Assembly: GCA_964466115.1 (NCBI GenBank)
Contig: CAYXMH010000015.1
Span: 8,269-72,268, forward strand
Reading direction: 5' to 3'
Length of the DNA: 64,000 nucleotides
From: Pseudolysobacter sp964466115
GTDB taxonomy: Bacteria > Pseudomonadota > Gammaproteobacteria > Xanthomonadales > Rhodanobacteraceae
Below, in pieces: positions 17,001 through 26,478 of this stretch (position 1 is the stretch's first letter; each line of letters starts with the position of its first letter). The notes below the pieces were generated by a model. The model ran no database searches. It worked only from the letters and a program-made list of their open reading frames with translations, and was not told the DNA's origin. The translations under genes and the position numbers were made by a program.

Positions 17001-17274
17001 AGGATTCGCCGAAGAACGAATAACCGCGCACGGTCTTGGCGCCCGGCACCGATAACATGGTCGTCGATAAGGGATAGGTCACCTGGTCTTCGACGATCTG
17101 CGGCGACTGACCAGCCCAGGTCGTGCGAATAATCACCTGCACATCGGACAGATCCGGCAGGGCATCGACCGAGGTGCGTTGCACTGCAACGATGCCCCAA
17201 GCGGCCAGGAACAGTGCTGCCAGAAGCACCAGAAAACGCTGTGCGATCGACCAGCGGATCAGGCGGGCAATCAT
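14092..17274 (-). CDS. cusA: CusA-type Cu(I)/Ag(I) RND efflux pump
   Basis: This 1060-residue HME-RND transporter has two large periplasmic domains and twelve helices. The helix-4 motif AIAIGAMVDAAIVMIENAHK is typical of the monovalent Cu/Ag group (HME4), and methionines lie in EMMETTVRF and DMLATGIKS near the positions of the CusA Met cluster. It expels Cu(I)/Ag(I) from periplasm and cytosol through CusC. The start ATG overlaps the cusB stop (ATGA), and the C-terminus overlaps arsC from the other strand. Confidence 0.95.
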   Translation of the reverse strand: MIARLIRWSIAQRFLVLLAALFLAAWGIVAVQRTSVDALPDLSDVQVIIRTTWAGQSPQIVEDQVTYPLSTTMLSVPGAKTVRGYSFFGESYVYVLFDDGTDLYWARSRVLEYLNQIQSRLPGSARTALGPDATGVGWIYEYALVDRSGKQDLSELRALQDWFLRYELKTVPGVAEVATVGGMVRQYQIVLDPDRLRAYGITHSQVIEAVQRANGEAGGSVLELAEAEYMVRTSGYLKSLDGLRVVPLKTGSGGVPVLLGDVARVQLGPEMRRGIAELNGEGEVVGGVIVMRSGKNAQATIETVKAKLATLKASLPPGVEIVETYDRSQLIGRAIDHLRGKLIEEFLVVALVCAAFLFHLRSALVAIVALPLGVLVAFIVMHAQGINANIMSLGGIAIAIGAMVDAAIVMIENAHKHLEAWAHGHPRKVLGTEERWQLMGDAAAEVGPALFFSLLIITLSFIPVFTLEAQEGRLFTPLAFTKTYAMAAAAGLSVTLIPVLMGYWIRGRIPDEHANPLSRALIAIYRPMLDGALNWPKTTLLMAGLLLLATLWPLSRLGGEFLPPLDEGDVLYMPSALPGLSAGKAAQVLQQADKMIRSVPEVASVFGKMGRAETATDPAPLEMMETTVRFKPRDQWRAGMTPEKLIEELDRNVQIPGLTNLWVPPIRNRLDMLATGIKSAIGIKVNGSDLAMIDRVATDIERVVKTVPGITSALAERLTGGRYIDIDIDRAAAARYGLNIADVQSVVTAAIGGETIGETVDGRRRFPINVRYPRELRDSVQKLRDLSVLTPSGAQLTLGDVAHIALVDGPPMIKSENGRLSGWIYVDARDRDIASVVHDMRERVAREVTLPAGVSVTWSGQFEFFERAVAKLYLVIPATLVIIFVLLYLTFGRVDEALLILASVPFALIGGFWFMYFLGHAMSIATAVGFIALTGVSAEFGVIMLLYLKHAWERRLKGGENADETTLLAAIREGAVQRVRPKAMTVAVILTGLLPIMLGSGTGSEIMQRIAAPMVGGMVTAPLLSMLVIPVVYRLLRGRSFDKTLDDSVRSASHSEIESV

Positions 17275-18533
17275 GGCGTATTTCTCGGTGGAGAAGGGGG
17301 CATCGACGAATCGCCGTTGCCTTGCAGTCGTGTTAACGCACCGATCAAACTGGCCTCAGAATCAATCAAGAATTGGCCGGACAACACCACCGTTTCGTCG
17401 CCTTCCATACCTTCGAGCACCTCGCTTTTGCCACCAGCTTCCTTACCGAGGCGAATTTCTTGTGCCCGGAAACGGCCTTCGTCTTCCATCACGATCACGA
17501 CCGTGCGCATCCCGGTCGCGATCACCGCTTCGGTCGGTATCAGCACGCTTTCGGTTGGATGGATGGCGGCTATGTCCACTTGTGCAAACATGCCTGGTGC
17601 AAGCCGATGCTCGGCATTGTTCAGCACGATGCGGGCGGTTTGTGTTCGGGTGACCGGGTCAACCTCCGCTAACAGCGTTTCAATTTGACCAGTAAAACGC
17701 TTACCCGGAAAGGCGGGGAGGGATGCTTCTACCGCAGCGCCGGGTATCAGTTGCCCAATCTTAGTCTCCGGAATGGCCGCGTTAACCCATACGGTATCAA
17801 GACCGTTGATGCGCAGCAGTGACGTTCCTGCCATTACGCTCGCCCCTTCACGCACGCTAAGTTCGCCAATGACACCGCCACGCGGCGCCGTAACGGTAAT
17901 GCGCGTTTGAGCCTGACCGTTGCGTTCGACCGCACGAATTTGTGCGTCACTCATTCCGAGCAATAGCAAGCGCTGGCGCGCGGCAATGCGCAAATCGTTT
18001 AGCCCTTCGGATTGCATTCGACGCAGCGCTAAATACTCCTCTTGCGCTGCCGTCCAATCGGGTGCAAGTAAGGTCAGTAGCGGCTGACCCTGTCTCACGG
18101 CGGTCAATAGCGCGCGCACTTCCAGATGTTCGACAATGCCGGCCACACGCGCTTGCACGACGGTCACCGCACGTTCGTCGAATGCCAATGTGCCAGTCGC
18201 ACGCACCGTTGCATTGAGCACGCCATGCTCGGCACGCACCGTACGCACACCTAAGTTCTGCACTTGACGTGGATCGATGGATACAACGCCGGCGTTGTCG
18301 TGGGCTGTACCCGCATATTTCGGCACCAGTTGCATATCCATAAAGGGAGATTTTCCCGGTTGATCAAAATGCTGGTTTGGCACCATGGGGTCATACCAGT
18401 ACAGAACTTTCTTTTCCGGAGCCATCATCGGTTTCATTTCACCGGATAAGCGTTGCGTTAGGAACCAGGTCGAAACAATGCCGACGAGAAGGCCTAACGC
18501 CGTGGCAGCAATGAAGGGAATCGGGCGCATCAT
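17271..18533 (-). CDS. cusB: CusB-type membrane fusion protein with heavy-metal-binding domain
   Basis: The 420-residue periplasmic adaptor starts at ATG 18533 (TAATG overlap with cusC), giving MMRPIPFIAATALGLL, a membrane anchor. Next comes a heavy-metal-binding segment (YWYDPMVPNQ, GKSPFMDMQLVPKY) like the CusB N-terminal Cu/Ag site, then the barrel-sandwich and alpha-hairpin domains. It links CusA to CusC and passes metal. The longer upstream frame overlaps cusC and is rejected. Confidence 0.92.
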   Translation of the reverse strand: MMRPIPFIAATALGLLVGIVSTWFLTQRLSGEMKPMMAPEKKVLYWYDPMVPNQHFDQPGKSPFMDMQLVPKYAGTAHDNAGVVSIDPRQVQNLGVRTVRAEHGVLNATVRATGTLAFDERAVTVVQARVAGIVEHLEVRALLTAVRQGQPLLTLLAPDWTAAQEEYLALRRMQSEGLNDLRIAARQRLLLLGMSDAQIRAVERNGQAQTRITVTAPRGGVIGELSVREGASVMAGTSLLRINGLDTVWVNAAIPETKIGQLIPGAAVEASLPAFPGKRFTGQIETLLAEVDPVTRTQTARIVLNNAEHRLAPGMFAQVDIAAIHPTESVLIPTEAVIATGMRTVVIVMEDEGRFRAQEIRLGKEAGGKSEVLEGMEGDETVVLSGQFLIDSEASLIGALTRLQGNGDSSMPPSPPRNTP

Positions 18534-19837
18534 TAACGCTCCTTCGGGAAGGCGAAATGGAGCGCCGCCCAGGCTTGGCCAAGGGTGTTTTGCAGCTCGG
18601 TGTAGGTGATACGTTGTTCGATGGCGGCATCGAATGCGATGAGCGCCGTCTGCAAATCGCCGCGTCCGCCGCGGTAGGCAGCCAGCGCGGCATCGGCGCG
18701 GTCGTCGGTCAACGGCAGCAGTTCGCGCTCGTAACGCTGCACGCGTTCCAGGGCGCTGCGCCAAGCGGCCAGTGTTTTATGCAGCTCGGCCGTATGCATA
18801 CGGCGTGCGTCTTCGCGTTCCGCTTCAAGCTGTGCCAGGGTCGCTTGCTTCGAAGCGATCATTGAATCTTGGCGATGTCTCGGGAAGATCGGCAGCGCGA
18901 TGCGAAACTCGAGCGAGACCATATTCGAGAATTGCGGTCCGCGTTGGGCGTAATCGAGTTCGACCGACCAATCCGGGCGTTTCTCGGCGCGTGCGAGTGC
19001 CACGTCGGCGTTGGCGGCTTGCTCGGCCGCATCGTAAGCCAACAACTCACGATGATGAGCCGCATTGCTCAGAAGGGCATCCGGGTTGATGCCAAGGTCA
19101 GTCCAGTCGGGGGCAGCGCCGAGTGGGCGCGCGCCGGCGTCGGGCAGCCAACGTGCGAATTCCGCATGCGCTTCGTCGATTTCCCTCTGCACTTGAATAA
19201 GACGATCAGCGAGCAGGGCCTGCGCCACTTTGGCCGCAAGCCCATCCGCAGCCGATCCGCGGCCCGCACTCAGCGCGGCCGTCGCAGCAACGACTTGCGC
19301 TTCAGCGCGTGGGGCCAACGTCTGCAAAATTTGTAAGCGATGTTCAGCAGTGGAGCGAGCAATCCACGCGCGGGCCACCGCTTCGCTGACGGAAAGACGC
19401 ATCGTGCTTAACTGCGCGCGCTCACGTTCGGCTATGGCCCTAGCTCGTTCGCTGCGCAATTGACGTTTCTCGCGACGGGGGAAGTCCTGCATGAGGCCGA
19501 TCTTGCGCATCGTCATGAAGTCTTGCGTCAGGTTAAAGGCTGCGCTGGTATTAATCGGTAAGTTATCGATGCCGGCGACGAGTTGCGGATCGGGCAACGC
19601 GCCTGCAGGCAGGATGGCATCCTCAGCTGACTCGACCGCTGCTTGTCTTGCAGTAATCGCTGGAGAATCGATTTCGGCGAGCCGCACGGCCTCGTTCAGC
19701 GACAACGGTTGCGTATCGACAGCGGCCAATACGGCGGATGTCGTGGTTAACGCCACGAACGTGCCTGCACGCCGAAGAAAATTTAAATAAGCGCAGAAAC
19801 TAAGACGTGGCGTATGGGTAAAAAGAGACAATGACAT
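18533..19837 (-). CDS. cusC: CusC-type TolC-family outer-membrane channel
   Basis: The 434-residue exported protein starts at ATG 19837 after a GGAG ribosome site. The signal region is followed by the duplicated TolC-like repeats (LSLNEAVRLAEIDSPAITARQAAVESAE and later QATLAQLEAEREDARRMHTAELHKTLAAW). It forms the outer-membrane exit duct of the CusCBA complex. The track-length frame back to 20014 has no good start and would overlap the small leader gene. Confidence 0.9.
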   Translation of the reverse strand: MSLSLFTHTPRLSFCAYLNFLRRAGTFVALTTTSAVLAAVDTQPLSLNEAVRLAEIDSPAITARQAAVESAEDAILPAGALPDPQLVAGIDNLPINTSAAFNLTQDFMTMRKIGLMQDFPRREKRQLRSERARAIAERERAQLSTMRLSVSEAVARAWIARSTAEHRLQILQTLAPRAEAQVVAATAALSAGRGSAADGLAAKVAQALLADRLIQVQREIDEAHAEFARWLPDAGARPLGAAPDWTDLGINPDALLSNAAHHRELLAYDAAEQAANADVALARAEKRPDWSVELDYAQRGPQFSNMVSLEFRIALPIFPRHRQDSMIASKQATLAQLEAEREDARRMHTAELHKTLAAWRSALERVQRYERELLPLTDDRADAALAAYRGGRGDLQTALIAFDAAIEQRITYTELQNTLGQAWAALHFAFPKER

Positions 19838-19904
19838 ACAAGCTCCGACGGCAAACGACAATGGACCGCGTGGTTCGCGGCACCAGAAACGTTGCGCTCG
19901 ACGC

Positions 19905-20288
19905 TTAAATCTGGAACGTGCAGTGCTGGATATTGAGAGGCGGCGCCGTTGCGCGCGCGATGACTTCAAACGAGATCGCGCGATTCCCGCCCCGATTGCG
20001 ATGGACCGGCTCATACAGCCAAGTCGTAGCCGGTAAGAGTGCCGCTACCGTGGGGTTCGACGGATGATCGAGCGATAATTGAAGCGGATGGCAGTGCTGA
20101 TGGCAACGCGCTTGGTCGTCAGAGGTGTGACACGGCGGTATATCGGAACTCGCCGTGATGTTGCCTCCATCGCCGCTTTCTAAGGGACACACATAAGCCG
20201 CCATCGCCAGTTGTTGAAACAACAGGCCCAAAAGCGCGATCAGCGCAATCCAGCGGCGGTGACGACGGCGACGAAACAACATAGCCAA
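19905..20288 (-). CDS. Small exported Cys/His-rich protein ahead of cusCBA
   Basis: The 127-residue product begins with an Arg-rich N-region and a hydrophobic signal (WIALIALLGLLFQQLAMA), then a Cys/His cluster (CHTSDDQARCHQHCHPLQ) suited to metal binding, and ends APPLNIQHCTFQI. It is the first gene of the cus operon, 67 bp before cusC. Its size, export and position parallel the CopL/CzcI-like proteins at 20456 and 28997. Family is not recognised with confidence; a periplasmic metal-binding or sensing role is inferred. Confidence 0.65.
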   Translation of the reverse strand: MAMLFRRRRHRRWIALIALLGLLFQQLAMAAYVCPLESGDGGNITASSDIPPCHTSDDQARCHQHCHPLQLSLDHPSNPTVAALLPATTWLYEPVHRNRGGNRAISFEVIARATAPPLNIQHCTFQI

Positions 20289-20455
20289 ATATCCAGAAAT
20301 TACCTCTGGAGCTTACATCCGGCGTCATAGGCATGCAAATTCTCCGCTTTAGTTCACCGATTTGGCGTTGATCTTCTATAAATCCCTCAAATGCGATTAC
20401 ATAACACGTGCAATATTCGTTAAAATAGCGACATTAATGGGATTTTAGTGATTTC

Positions 20456-20842
20456 ATGTCATCACGGTCGCTCATCACTCGTTTACGTCGTCACACGGTT
20501 ATGCCGTGGCTGCTGACGTTATTGCTGTTGATGAAGACGGTCGTCGCAACGGCCTGTATAACCGACGGGCTTTTCGGAATAGGCGAGGGGAACGGTTCTT
20601 CCACAGTAGCCGCGGTGACTGTCCCCGATTCATTGACCAGCGATACCGCTGCCGATGGATTGAGCGATTGCTGGCATTCCGGAAATGGAGGTTGTCATTG
20701 TTTTTGTGCGCATTCGGCGGCATTGCCTGTTTCTGTACATATTCATTTTACCGCCTATCCGTTTACTGAGCTTCGCCCCTCCCTAACCGTACCGTTGCTG
20801 ACGGCGCTGTACGAGCGCAATTTACGCCCCCCGATCATCTGA
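20456..20842 (+). CDS. CopL/CzcI-like small exported metal-binding protein
   Basis: The 128-residue protein has a signal peptide (VMPWLLTLLLLMKTVVATA), a Cys/His motif (DCWHSGNGGCHCFCAHSAALP) and the C-terminal RNLRPPII ending seen in CopL-type proteins. It precedes the second RND operon on the plus strand and is divergent from the cus leader gene. In Xanthomonas copL is required for copper-inducible expression of the operon behind it. That role is inferred here. It is followed by a structured intergenic segment. Confidence 0.7.
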   Translation: MSSRSLITRLRRHTVMPWLLTLLLLMKTVVATACITDGLFGIGEGNGSSTVAAVTVPDSLTSDTAADGLSDCWHSGNGGCHCFCAHSAALPVSVHIHFTAYPFTELRPSLTVPLLTALYERNLRPPII

Positions 20843-20904
20843 AACCCGATAGCGCTCGTTGAGCGTTAATTGCGGGCGTCTTCACGTCCGTTCGTTGGTT
20901 TCAG
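20841..20904 (+). promoter_or_regulatory. Structured leader between the CopL-like gene and the RND operon
   Basis: The segment contains a TGAAACC near the CopL-like stop and its complement GGTTTCA just before the ribosome site of the TolC-type gene, enclosing a smaller hairpin CGCTC-gtt-GAGCG. It may act as an attenuator or a translational control element. Inferred from complementarity only. Confidence 0.35.
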
Positions 20905-20914
20905 GAGAATATTT

Positions 20915-22186
20915 ATGTTTTCGAAAGCGATGGCGCTGATTAGCGCTGTTTACTTTACGTTATTTGCACCTCTTGCTTACTCACAAATACCAATACCGGC
21001 TGACACGATAGCGTCCGAAGATATCGGACATGCACCTCGCGATCTTATCGCTGCCATACAGAAACTTTGGGATGCCAACCCGGCCGTGCGCGCGGCACAA
21101 GCCAAGCTCAATGCCACAGAAGCGCGCGCGCAAGCGGCGAGCAGGCCGTTATACAACCCCGCGTTGGAGCTGACCGCAGAAAACGCCGATGTGGATCGAC
21201 GCAGCGTCGGTATCAGCCAGACCATCGATTGGTCCGGCAAACGGCGCGCCCGCGTACTAGTCGCTGATGCGCAAATGGCCGCCGTACGCGCTGAACGCGA
21301 TCAGGTTCGTCAGCAGATTGGTTTGGAATGGCTGATCGGTTGGGTTCGTACTCTCGCCGCGGTTGAGCAAGTCGCGCTCGGACAACAACGGCTCACGGCG
21401 CTGCAGCAGTTTGCGTTGCTCGCCGAACGCCGGTTTAACGCGGGCGATATCAATACCGTTGAACGCGATTTGGCCAGCTTGGCACTGCAAGAGGCGCTTG
21501 CGCAACAAGCCGAGTTGCTGGCTGATCAGGCCAGCGCACAGCAAAGGCTCATAGCGATTGGTGCCCAGATTGATGCGTTGCCCGCATTACCGGAGGGGAT
21601 GCCGCCATTGGCGGCAGTATCGCCAGCCCTAATCGATGGATTGCCTGATTTGCGCCAGGCACGTGCCGAAGCGGACGTAGCGCAAGCCAAGATCGGCGTC
21701 GCCGAGAAAGAACGCAAACCGGATCCCCTATTCACGCTAAGCGGCGGCACGGTCAAGGCGGGCCCCGTGACCGACCATCTGGTGGGACTCTCGGTCAGCA
21801 TTCCGTTGTTCGTGCGCAATACCTACAGCGCCGAAGCCATGGCCGTGCGCTCTGAATCGGAGCAAGCGGATAGCACTTATCGCGATCGTCTCAAACGTGC
21901 CGAGGCACGCGTCCAACAAACGACCGTCAGTTACAACGCCTTGCGTGACGCATGGGGCGCGTGGCAACACAGTCGTGTCAGTCCATTACAGGAACGCGCT
22001 GCCTTACTCCAGCGCCTCTGGGATGCCGGCGAACTGAGCACCGCCGATTATCTGGTACAGCTCAAGCAGACCATCGATACCGAACTGACGGCACGCGGCC
22101 TGCGGGTGCGTCTATGGCAGGCGTGGTTCGATTGGCTCGCGGCGTCGGGCGCGTTTGCGCCATGGATCGGCCAAGCCAATGAATGA
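20915..22186 (+). CDS. CzcC-type TolC-family outer-membrane channel
   Basis: The 423-residue protein starts at ATG 20915, giving a signal peptide (MFSKAMALISAVYFTLFAPLAYS), after a CAGGAG site. The TolC/CzcC repeats follow (AAIQKLWDANPAVRAAQAKLNATEARAQAA, LERDLASLALQEALAQQAELL). It is the first structural gene of an HME-RND operon with the adaptor at 22224 and pump at 23368. CzcC-like membership is clear; the metal is not set by this subunit. Confidence 0.9.
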   Translation: MFSKAMALISAVYFTLFAPLAYSQIPIPADTIASEDIGHAPRDLIAAIQKLWDANPAVRAAQAKLNATEARAQAASRPLYNPALELTAENADVDRRSVGISQTIDWSGKRRARVLVADAQMAAVRAERDQVRQQIGLEWLIGWVRTLAAVEQVALGQQRLTALQQFALLAERRFNAGDINTVERDLASLALQEALAQQAELLADQASAQQRLIAIGAQIDALPALPEGMPPLAAVSPALIDGLPDLRQARAEADVAQAKIGVAEKERKPDPLFTLSGGTVKAGPVTDHLVGLSVSIPLFVRNTYSAEAMAVRSESEQADSTYRDRLKRAEARVQQTTVSYNALRDAWGAWQHSRVSPLQERAALLQRLWDAGELSTADYLVQLKQTIDTELTARGLRVRLWQAWFDWLAASGAFAPWIGQANE

Positions 22187-22223
22187 CGCCACACGTCTCA
22201 CCCTTTTTCCAAAGGATCCTCCG

Positions 22224-23324
22224 ATGAAACGATTACCCTGGTTCCTGGCATGCCTGGTCTTTGTGGCCAGCGTGAATGCCACTGAAGAGAAGAAACCCAC
22301 CAATGCCGCTGCGCGGGAAAATCCGTTACTGCTCGATGCCACTGCGCAAAAACAACTCGGCATTGAAACCGCCGTAGTACAAATGCAAATCTTGCACGAT
22401 GAGGTCCACGCACCCGGCGAAGTGCATGCAAACGCGTATGCCACGACCATCATTACACCGCGCATCGTGGCTCAAGTCGTGCGCCGCCAGGCTAAGCTCG
22501 GAGAGGAAGTAAAAGTCGGTCAACCGCTGGTGACCTTGAGCAGTGTTGAGTTGGCGGAAGCGCAGGGGGTACTGGTTGTAGCCGAGCAAGAATGGCAACG
22601 CGTAAAACAACTGGGTGCAGACGCGGTTTCTGGTAAACGATATACCGAAGCCCAAGTGGCCCGCGATCAGGCACAGGCCAAAGTGCGCGCCTTCGGCATG
22701 AGCGATAGCGAGGTCGCGGCCTTACTGAAAGTCGGCTCGATGCGCGCCAACGGTGAGTTTGCGTTACTCGCACCGCAAGCAGGACGCATTACCAGCGATG
22801 ACTTCATTGTTGGCGAGCGCGTCGAACCGGGCAAGATCTTGTTCACGTTGATCAACGAAACGACGGTGTGGGTCGAAGCACAATTGGCCCCGGATGCCGC
22901 AGAAAAGATCGAAGGCGGCAATACAGCGCGCATCGTCGTCCATGACAAAACCTTTAACGGACGCGTCGTCCAGCTTTCCCACCGTACCGAAGAAGGTACG
23001 CGCACGACACCGGTGCGCATTGAAGTGGCGAATGCCGATGATCAATTGCATCCTGGCGAGTTCGTCGAAGCGTATCTGGCAACGAAAAGCGCCTCACCCG
23101 CGCTGGCGATCCCGACCGAGGCCATCCTGCAATTGCAAAACACCCCGACGGTATTCAAGGCCGTCGCCAATGCGCCATTCGAGGCGACCCCGATCGTGAC
23201 CGGTGAAAGTCGCGGTGCGTTCACCTCCATCAAACAAGGCTTGAACATCGGTGACATCATTGTGGTGAAGGGTGCTTATGCGCTGAAAGCCCGTTTGCTG
23301 AAGTCGCAATTGGGAGAAGAATAA
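22224..23324 (+). CDS. CzcB-type membrane fusion protein
   Basis: The 366-residue periplasmic adaptor has signal MKRLPWFLACLVFVASVNA, a lipoyl-like barrel-sandwich (IITPRIVAQVVRRQAKLGEEVKVGQPLVTLSS), a hairpin of moderate length and beta-barrel segments. Unlike CusB it lacks the Met-rich heavy-metal-binding extension. ATG 22224 is preferred because the signal peptide starts there; the upstream frame overlaps the TolC gene. It bridges the pump at 23368 and the channel at 20915. Confidence 0.9.
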   Translation: MKRLPWFLACLVFVASVNATEEKKPTNAAARENPLLLDATAQKQLGIETAVVQMQILHDEVHAPGEVHANAYATTIITPRIVAQVVRRQAKLGEEVKVGQPLVTLSSVELAEAQGVLVVAEQEWQRVKQLGADAVSGKRYTEAQVARDQAQAKVRAFGMSDSEVAALLKVGSMRANGEFALLAPQAGRITSDDFIVGERVEPGKILFTLINETTVWVEAQLAPDAAEKIEGGNTARIVVHDKTFNGRVVQLSHRTEEGTRTTPVRIEVANADDQLHPGEFVEAYLATKSASPALAIPTEAILQLQNTPTVFKAVANAPFEATPIVTGESRGAFTSIKQGLNIGDIIVVKGAYALKARLLKSQLGEE

Positions 23325-23367
23325 TGACAATTGCACATGTCTTATTGCATGACAGAACCGGTGCGCC

Positions 23368-26300
23368 ATGTTGAATCGCCTGGTCGAAATCTCACTGCGT
23401 TACAAGGTATTGGTCCTGATCGTTTTCATTGTGATTGCGTTTCTCGGCTACCGCGCGGTACGCACGGTGCCGATCGATGCGTTTCCCGACGTGACGCCGG
23501 TACAAGTCAATATCTATACAGAATCGCCGGGACTGGCGGCGGAAGACGTCGAGCAACTGCTGACCTTTCCGGTGGAATCCGCCATGGCGGGCTTACCCAA
23601 AGTTCAGGAAATCCGTTCGGTCAGCCTGTTCGGATTGTCCTACGTATCCGTGTATTTCGCCGATGATATGGACATCTATTTTGCGCGGCAGCTCACCAAT
23701 GAGCGCTTGCAGGAGGTGGGTGATCGCATTCCGGCCGGTTACGGCCGCCCAGAGCTGGGCCCAAATACGTCAGGTTTAGGCCAGGTGCTGTGGTACACGC
23801 TGGAGCGCGCCGATGATGCACTGAAAGACACGATTAGCGATATGGACCTGCGCACCTTGCAGGATTGGACCGTGCGCCTGATTTTACGCACGGCACCCGG
23901 GGTCGATGATGTCACTTCTTGGGGGGGCGGTGAACGCCAATTCCAGGTGCGTATCGATCCCCTGAAGTTGATCAAGCACCAGCTTGGCTTTAAGGAAGTG
24001 ATAACGGCACTGGAAGCGAACAACGGCCAGGTCGGCGGTAGTTATGTGGATCTCGGCAAAGAACAATATCTGGTGCGCGGCTTAGGCTTGGTACGCAACG
24101 CCAGCGACATCGGTAGCATTGTGTTGAAAACCGACCACGGCACGCCGGTGTATGTGCGCGATGTTGCGCAGATCACGCAAGCCGCGGCGCCACGTTCCGG
24201 TGCGATTACGCGCGATGGCAAAGAAGTGGTGCTCGGCATGGCGCTAGCGCGTATTGGTGAAAACGCTAAGAACGTGGTCGAGGCGGTTAAGGCCAAACTC
24301 GATACGGTGCGGCGGGCCTTACCCAAAGGCGTGGTACTCAAACCCATCTATGAGCGTACCGAACTGGTCAACAAGGCGGTGGATACCGCGGTACGCGCCT
24401 TGATCGAAGGCTCGTTGTTGGTGGCCATCATTTTGTTTCTCTTTCTGGGCGAATTGCGCTCCGCATTGGTGGTAATCGTGGCCCTACCGATGGCGATGCT
24501 GATCGCCTTCATCTGTATGGGGCAGACCGGACTTTCCGCCAATCTGATGTCGCTGGCAGGCCTCGCGATTGGTATCGGTATGATGGTGGATGGTGCGGTG
24601 GTGATGGTCGAAAACGCCTTTCGCATTATGGCCGAGCGCAAAGCGCACGGTGAAACCGTTAACAAAACCGCTGCTGTCTTGGCCGCCGCGCGTGAAGTTG
24701 CTAACCCGATGGCCTTCGCCATTGGCATCATCATTGTGGTGTTCTTGCCGTTGTTCAGCCTCGAAGGGCTGGAAGGCAAATTGTTCAAGCCGATGGCGTT
24801 CACGATCAGTTTTGCCATGGCCGGATCCCTGCTGTTGACGCTCACATTGATTCCCGTACTGGCGGCGTTGCTGTTGAAACCCAAGGAAGAAAAAGACACG
24901 CGTTTGGTCGGTTGGCTAAAGCGTCGCTACGCACCGATGATCGGCTGGGCGTTGGATCGCAAAAAGAGGGTGGTTGCCGCCTCGATTACGGCATTGGTCG
25001 CCAGTCTCGCGCTCTTCCCATTTCTCGGTAAGGAGTTTATGCCGCAACTGCAAGAAGGCTCGATCATGTGGCGCGTGACCTCGATCCCATCGACCTCGTT
25101 GGATGAATCGATCGAGATTTCCCGCAAGATCGCCGATGCCTTCCAGCAGTTTCCGGAGGTGGACACAACATTGGCCATGATCGGCCGCGCTGAAAAAGGT
25201 GAAACCGCCGATGTGAACTATATGGAGATTTATACCGCACTTAAACCTCCGGGCGAATGGAAGACGAATCGCTCCATCAAGCAATTGGAAGAAGCGATGC
25301 AGGAGCAACTCGACATCGTGGTGCCGACTACGGTCACCAGTTTTACGCAGCCGATCCAAATGCGCGTGGAAGAACTAATCTCCGGAGTCAGAGCCACGCT
25401 CGCACTTAAACTCTACGGAGAGGATCTGGGTGAGCTCGATCGTCTCAGCGCCCAACTCAAAACGGTACTGAGTGGCGTTGCCGGTGTCGCTGATCTGTCA
25501 CTGGAAGCCAATCTCGGCAAACCGCAAATTCGTATTCAAGTCGATCGCGAGGCATTGGCACGTTACGGCCTAAACGCGCAAGACGTACTCACCATCGTGC
25601 GCAATGGTCTCGGTGGTGAACCCGTGAGCACGTTGCTTGATGGCGTCAAGCGCTTTGATATCACCGCGCGTTTAGACGATGCATCCAAATTATCGGTGCA
25701 ATCCATCGAACAAATCCCGCTGCGTGCTCCTTCCGGTGCTTTGGTCAGTTTAAAGCAGATTGCCGAGGTCAGCGTGGGAGAGGGCTATTCGTTTGTGCGC
25801 CGCGAACAGTTGCAACGCTATGCCGTGATTCAGATGGACGTGCACGACCGCGATATCGACAGTTTCGTCAAGGACGCCAATGCCGCCATTACCAAACAGG
25901 TTACGTTACCGAGCGGTTATTGGGTGGAGTGGGGCGGGGCTTTCGAGAATCAGCAACGTGCCATGGCGAAGCTGGCTTTGATCGTACCGGTAACGATTCT
26001 TTTCATCTTTATTCTGTTGTATACCGCGTTCAATTCGGTCAAGTATGCGGCCTTGATCATTGCTAACGTACCGTTCGCCACTATTGGTGGATTGTTGGCG
26101 CTCGCGATCAGTCGTCAATACTTATCGGTTCCTTCGGCGATTGGCTTCATCGCCGTATTTGGCGTTGCCATGTTGAACGGCATCGTACTGGTCAGCTTTC
26201 TCAATGAATTGCGTGAACAAGGTTTATCGATACGCGAAGCCGTGCTACGCGGTACGGCGCTGCGTCTTCGTCCGGTACTGATGACCGCCAGTGTAGCCAT

Positions 26301-26478
26301 CTTAGGTTTAGTGCCGATGCTGCTGTCCGGCGGCGTGGGTGCGGAAACCCAACGTCCGCTGGCAGCGGTCGTTGTCGGTGGGTTGATCACCTCCACCTTA
26401 TTGACGCTGATACTACTACCCGTGATTTATGAATGGCTGGAACAGCGCGCTGAGCGCACACAGGAGATAGCACCATGA
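23368..26478 (+). CDS. HME-RND heavy-metal efflux pump, CzcA family, substrate uncertain
   Basis: The 1036-residue pump has the full RND architecture. The helix-4 motif is AIGIGMMVDGAVVMVENAF. It lacks the DFG-start motif of classical Zn/Co/Cd CzcA and the AIGAMVDAAIVMIEN of CusA, so the metal cannot be assigned from this motif. It overlaps the downstream PII-like gene by ATGA. The 43-bp gap from the adaptor is short, supporting one operon. A divalent cation such as Zn, Co, Cd or Ni is the more likely substrate given the neighbouring CDF genes. Confidence 0.92.
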   Translation: MLNRLVEISLRYKVLVLIVFIVIAFLGYRAVRTVPIDAFPDVTPVQVNIYTESPGLAAEDVEQLLTFPVESAMAGLPKVQEIRSVSLFGLSYVSVYFADDMDIYFARQLTNERLQEVGDRIPAGYGRPELGPNTSGLGQVLWYTLERADDALKDTISDMDLRTLQDWTVRLILRTAPGVDDVTSWGGGERQFQVRIDPLKLIKHQLGFKEVITALEANNGQVGGSYVDLGKEQYLVRGLGLVRNASDIGSIVLKTDHGTPVYVRDVAQITQAAAPRSGAITRDGKEVVLGMALARIGENAKNVVEAVKAKLDTVRRALPKGVVLKPIYERTELVNKAVDTAVRALIEGSLLVAIILFLFLGELRSALVVIVALPMAMLIAFICMGQTGLSANLMSLAGLAIGIGMMVDGAVVMVENAFRIMAERKAHGETVNKTAAVLAAAREVANPMAFAIGIIIVVFLPLFSLEGLEGKLFKPMAFTISFAMAGSLLLTLTLIPVLAALLLKPKEEKDTRLVGWLKRRYAPMIGWALDRKKRVVAASITALVASLALFPFLGKEFMPQLQEGSIMWRVTSIPSTSLDESIEISRKIADAFQQFPEVDTTLAMIGRAEKGETADVNYMEIYTALKPPGEWKTNRSIKQLEEAMQEQLDIVVPTTVTSFTQPIQMRVEELISGVRATLALKLYGEDLGELDRLSAQLKTVLSGVAGVADLSLEANLGKPQIRIQVDREALARYGLNAQDVLTIVRNGLGGEPVSTLLDGVKRFDITARLDDASKLSVQSIEQIPLRAPSGALVSLKQIAEVSVGEGYSFVRREQLQRYAVIQMDVHDRDIDSFVKDANAAITKQVTLPSGYWVEWGGAFENQQRAMAKLALIVPVTILFIFILLYTAFNSVKYAALIIANVPFATIGGLLALAISRQYLSVPSAIGFIAVFGVAMLNGIVLVSFLNELREQGLSIREAVLRGTALRLRPVLMTASVAILGLVPMLLSGGVGAETQRPLAAVVVGGLITSTLLTLILLPVIYEWLEQRAERTQEIAP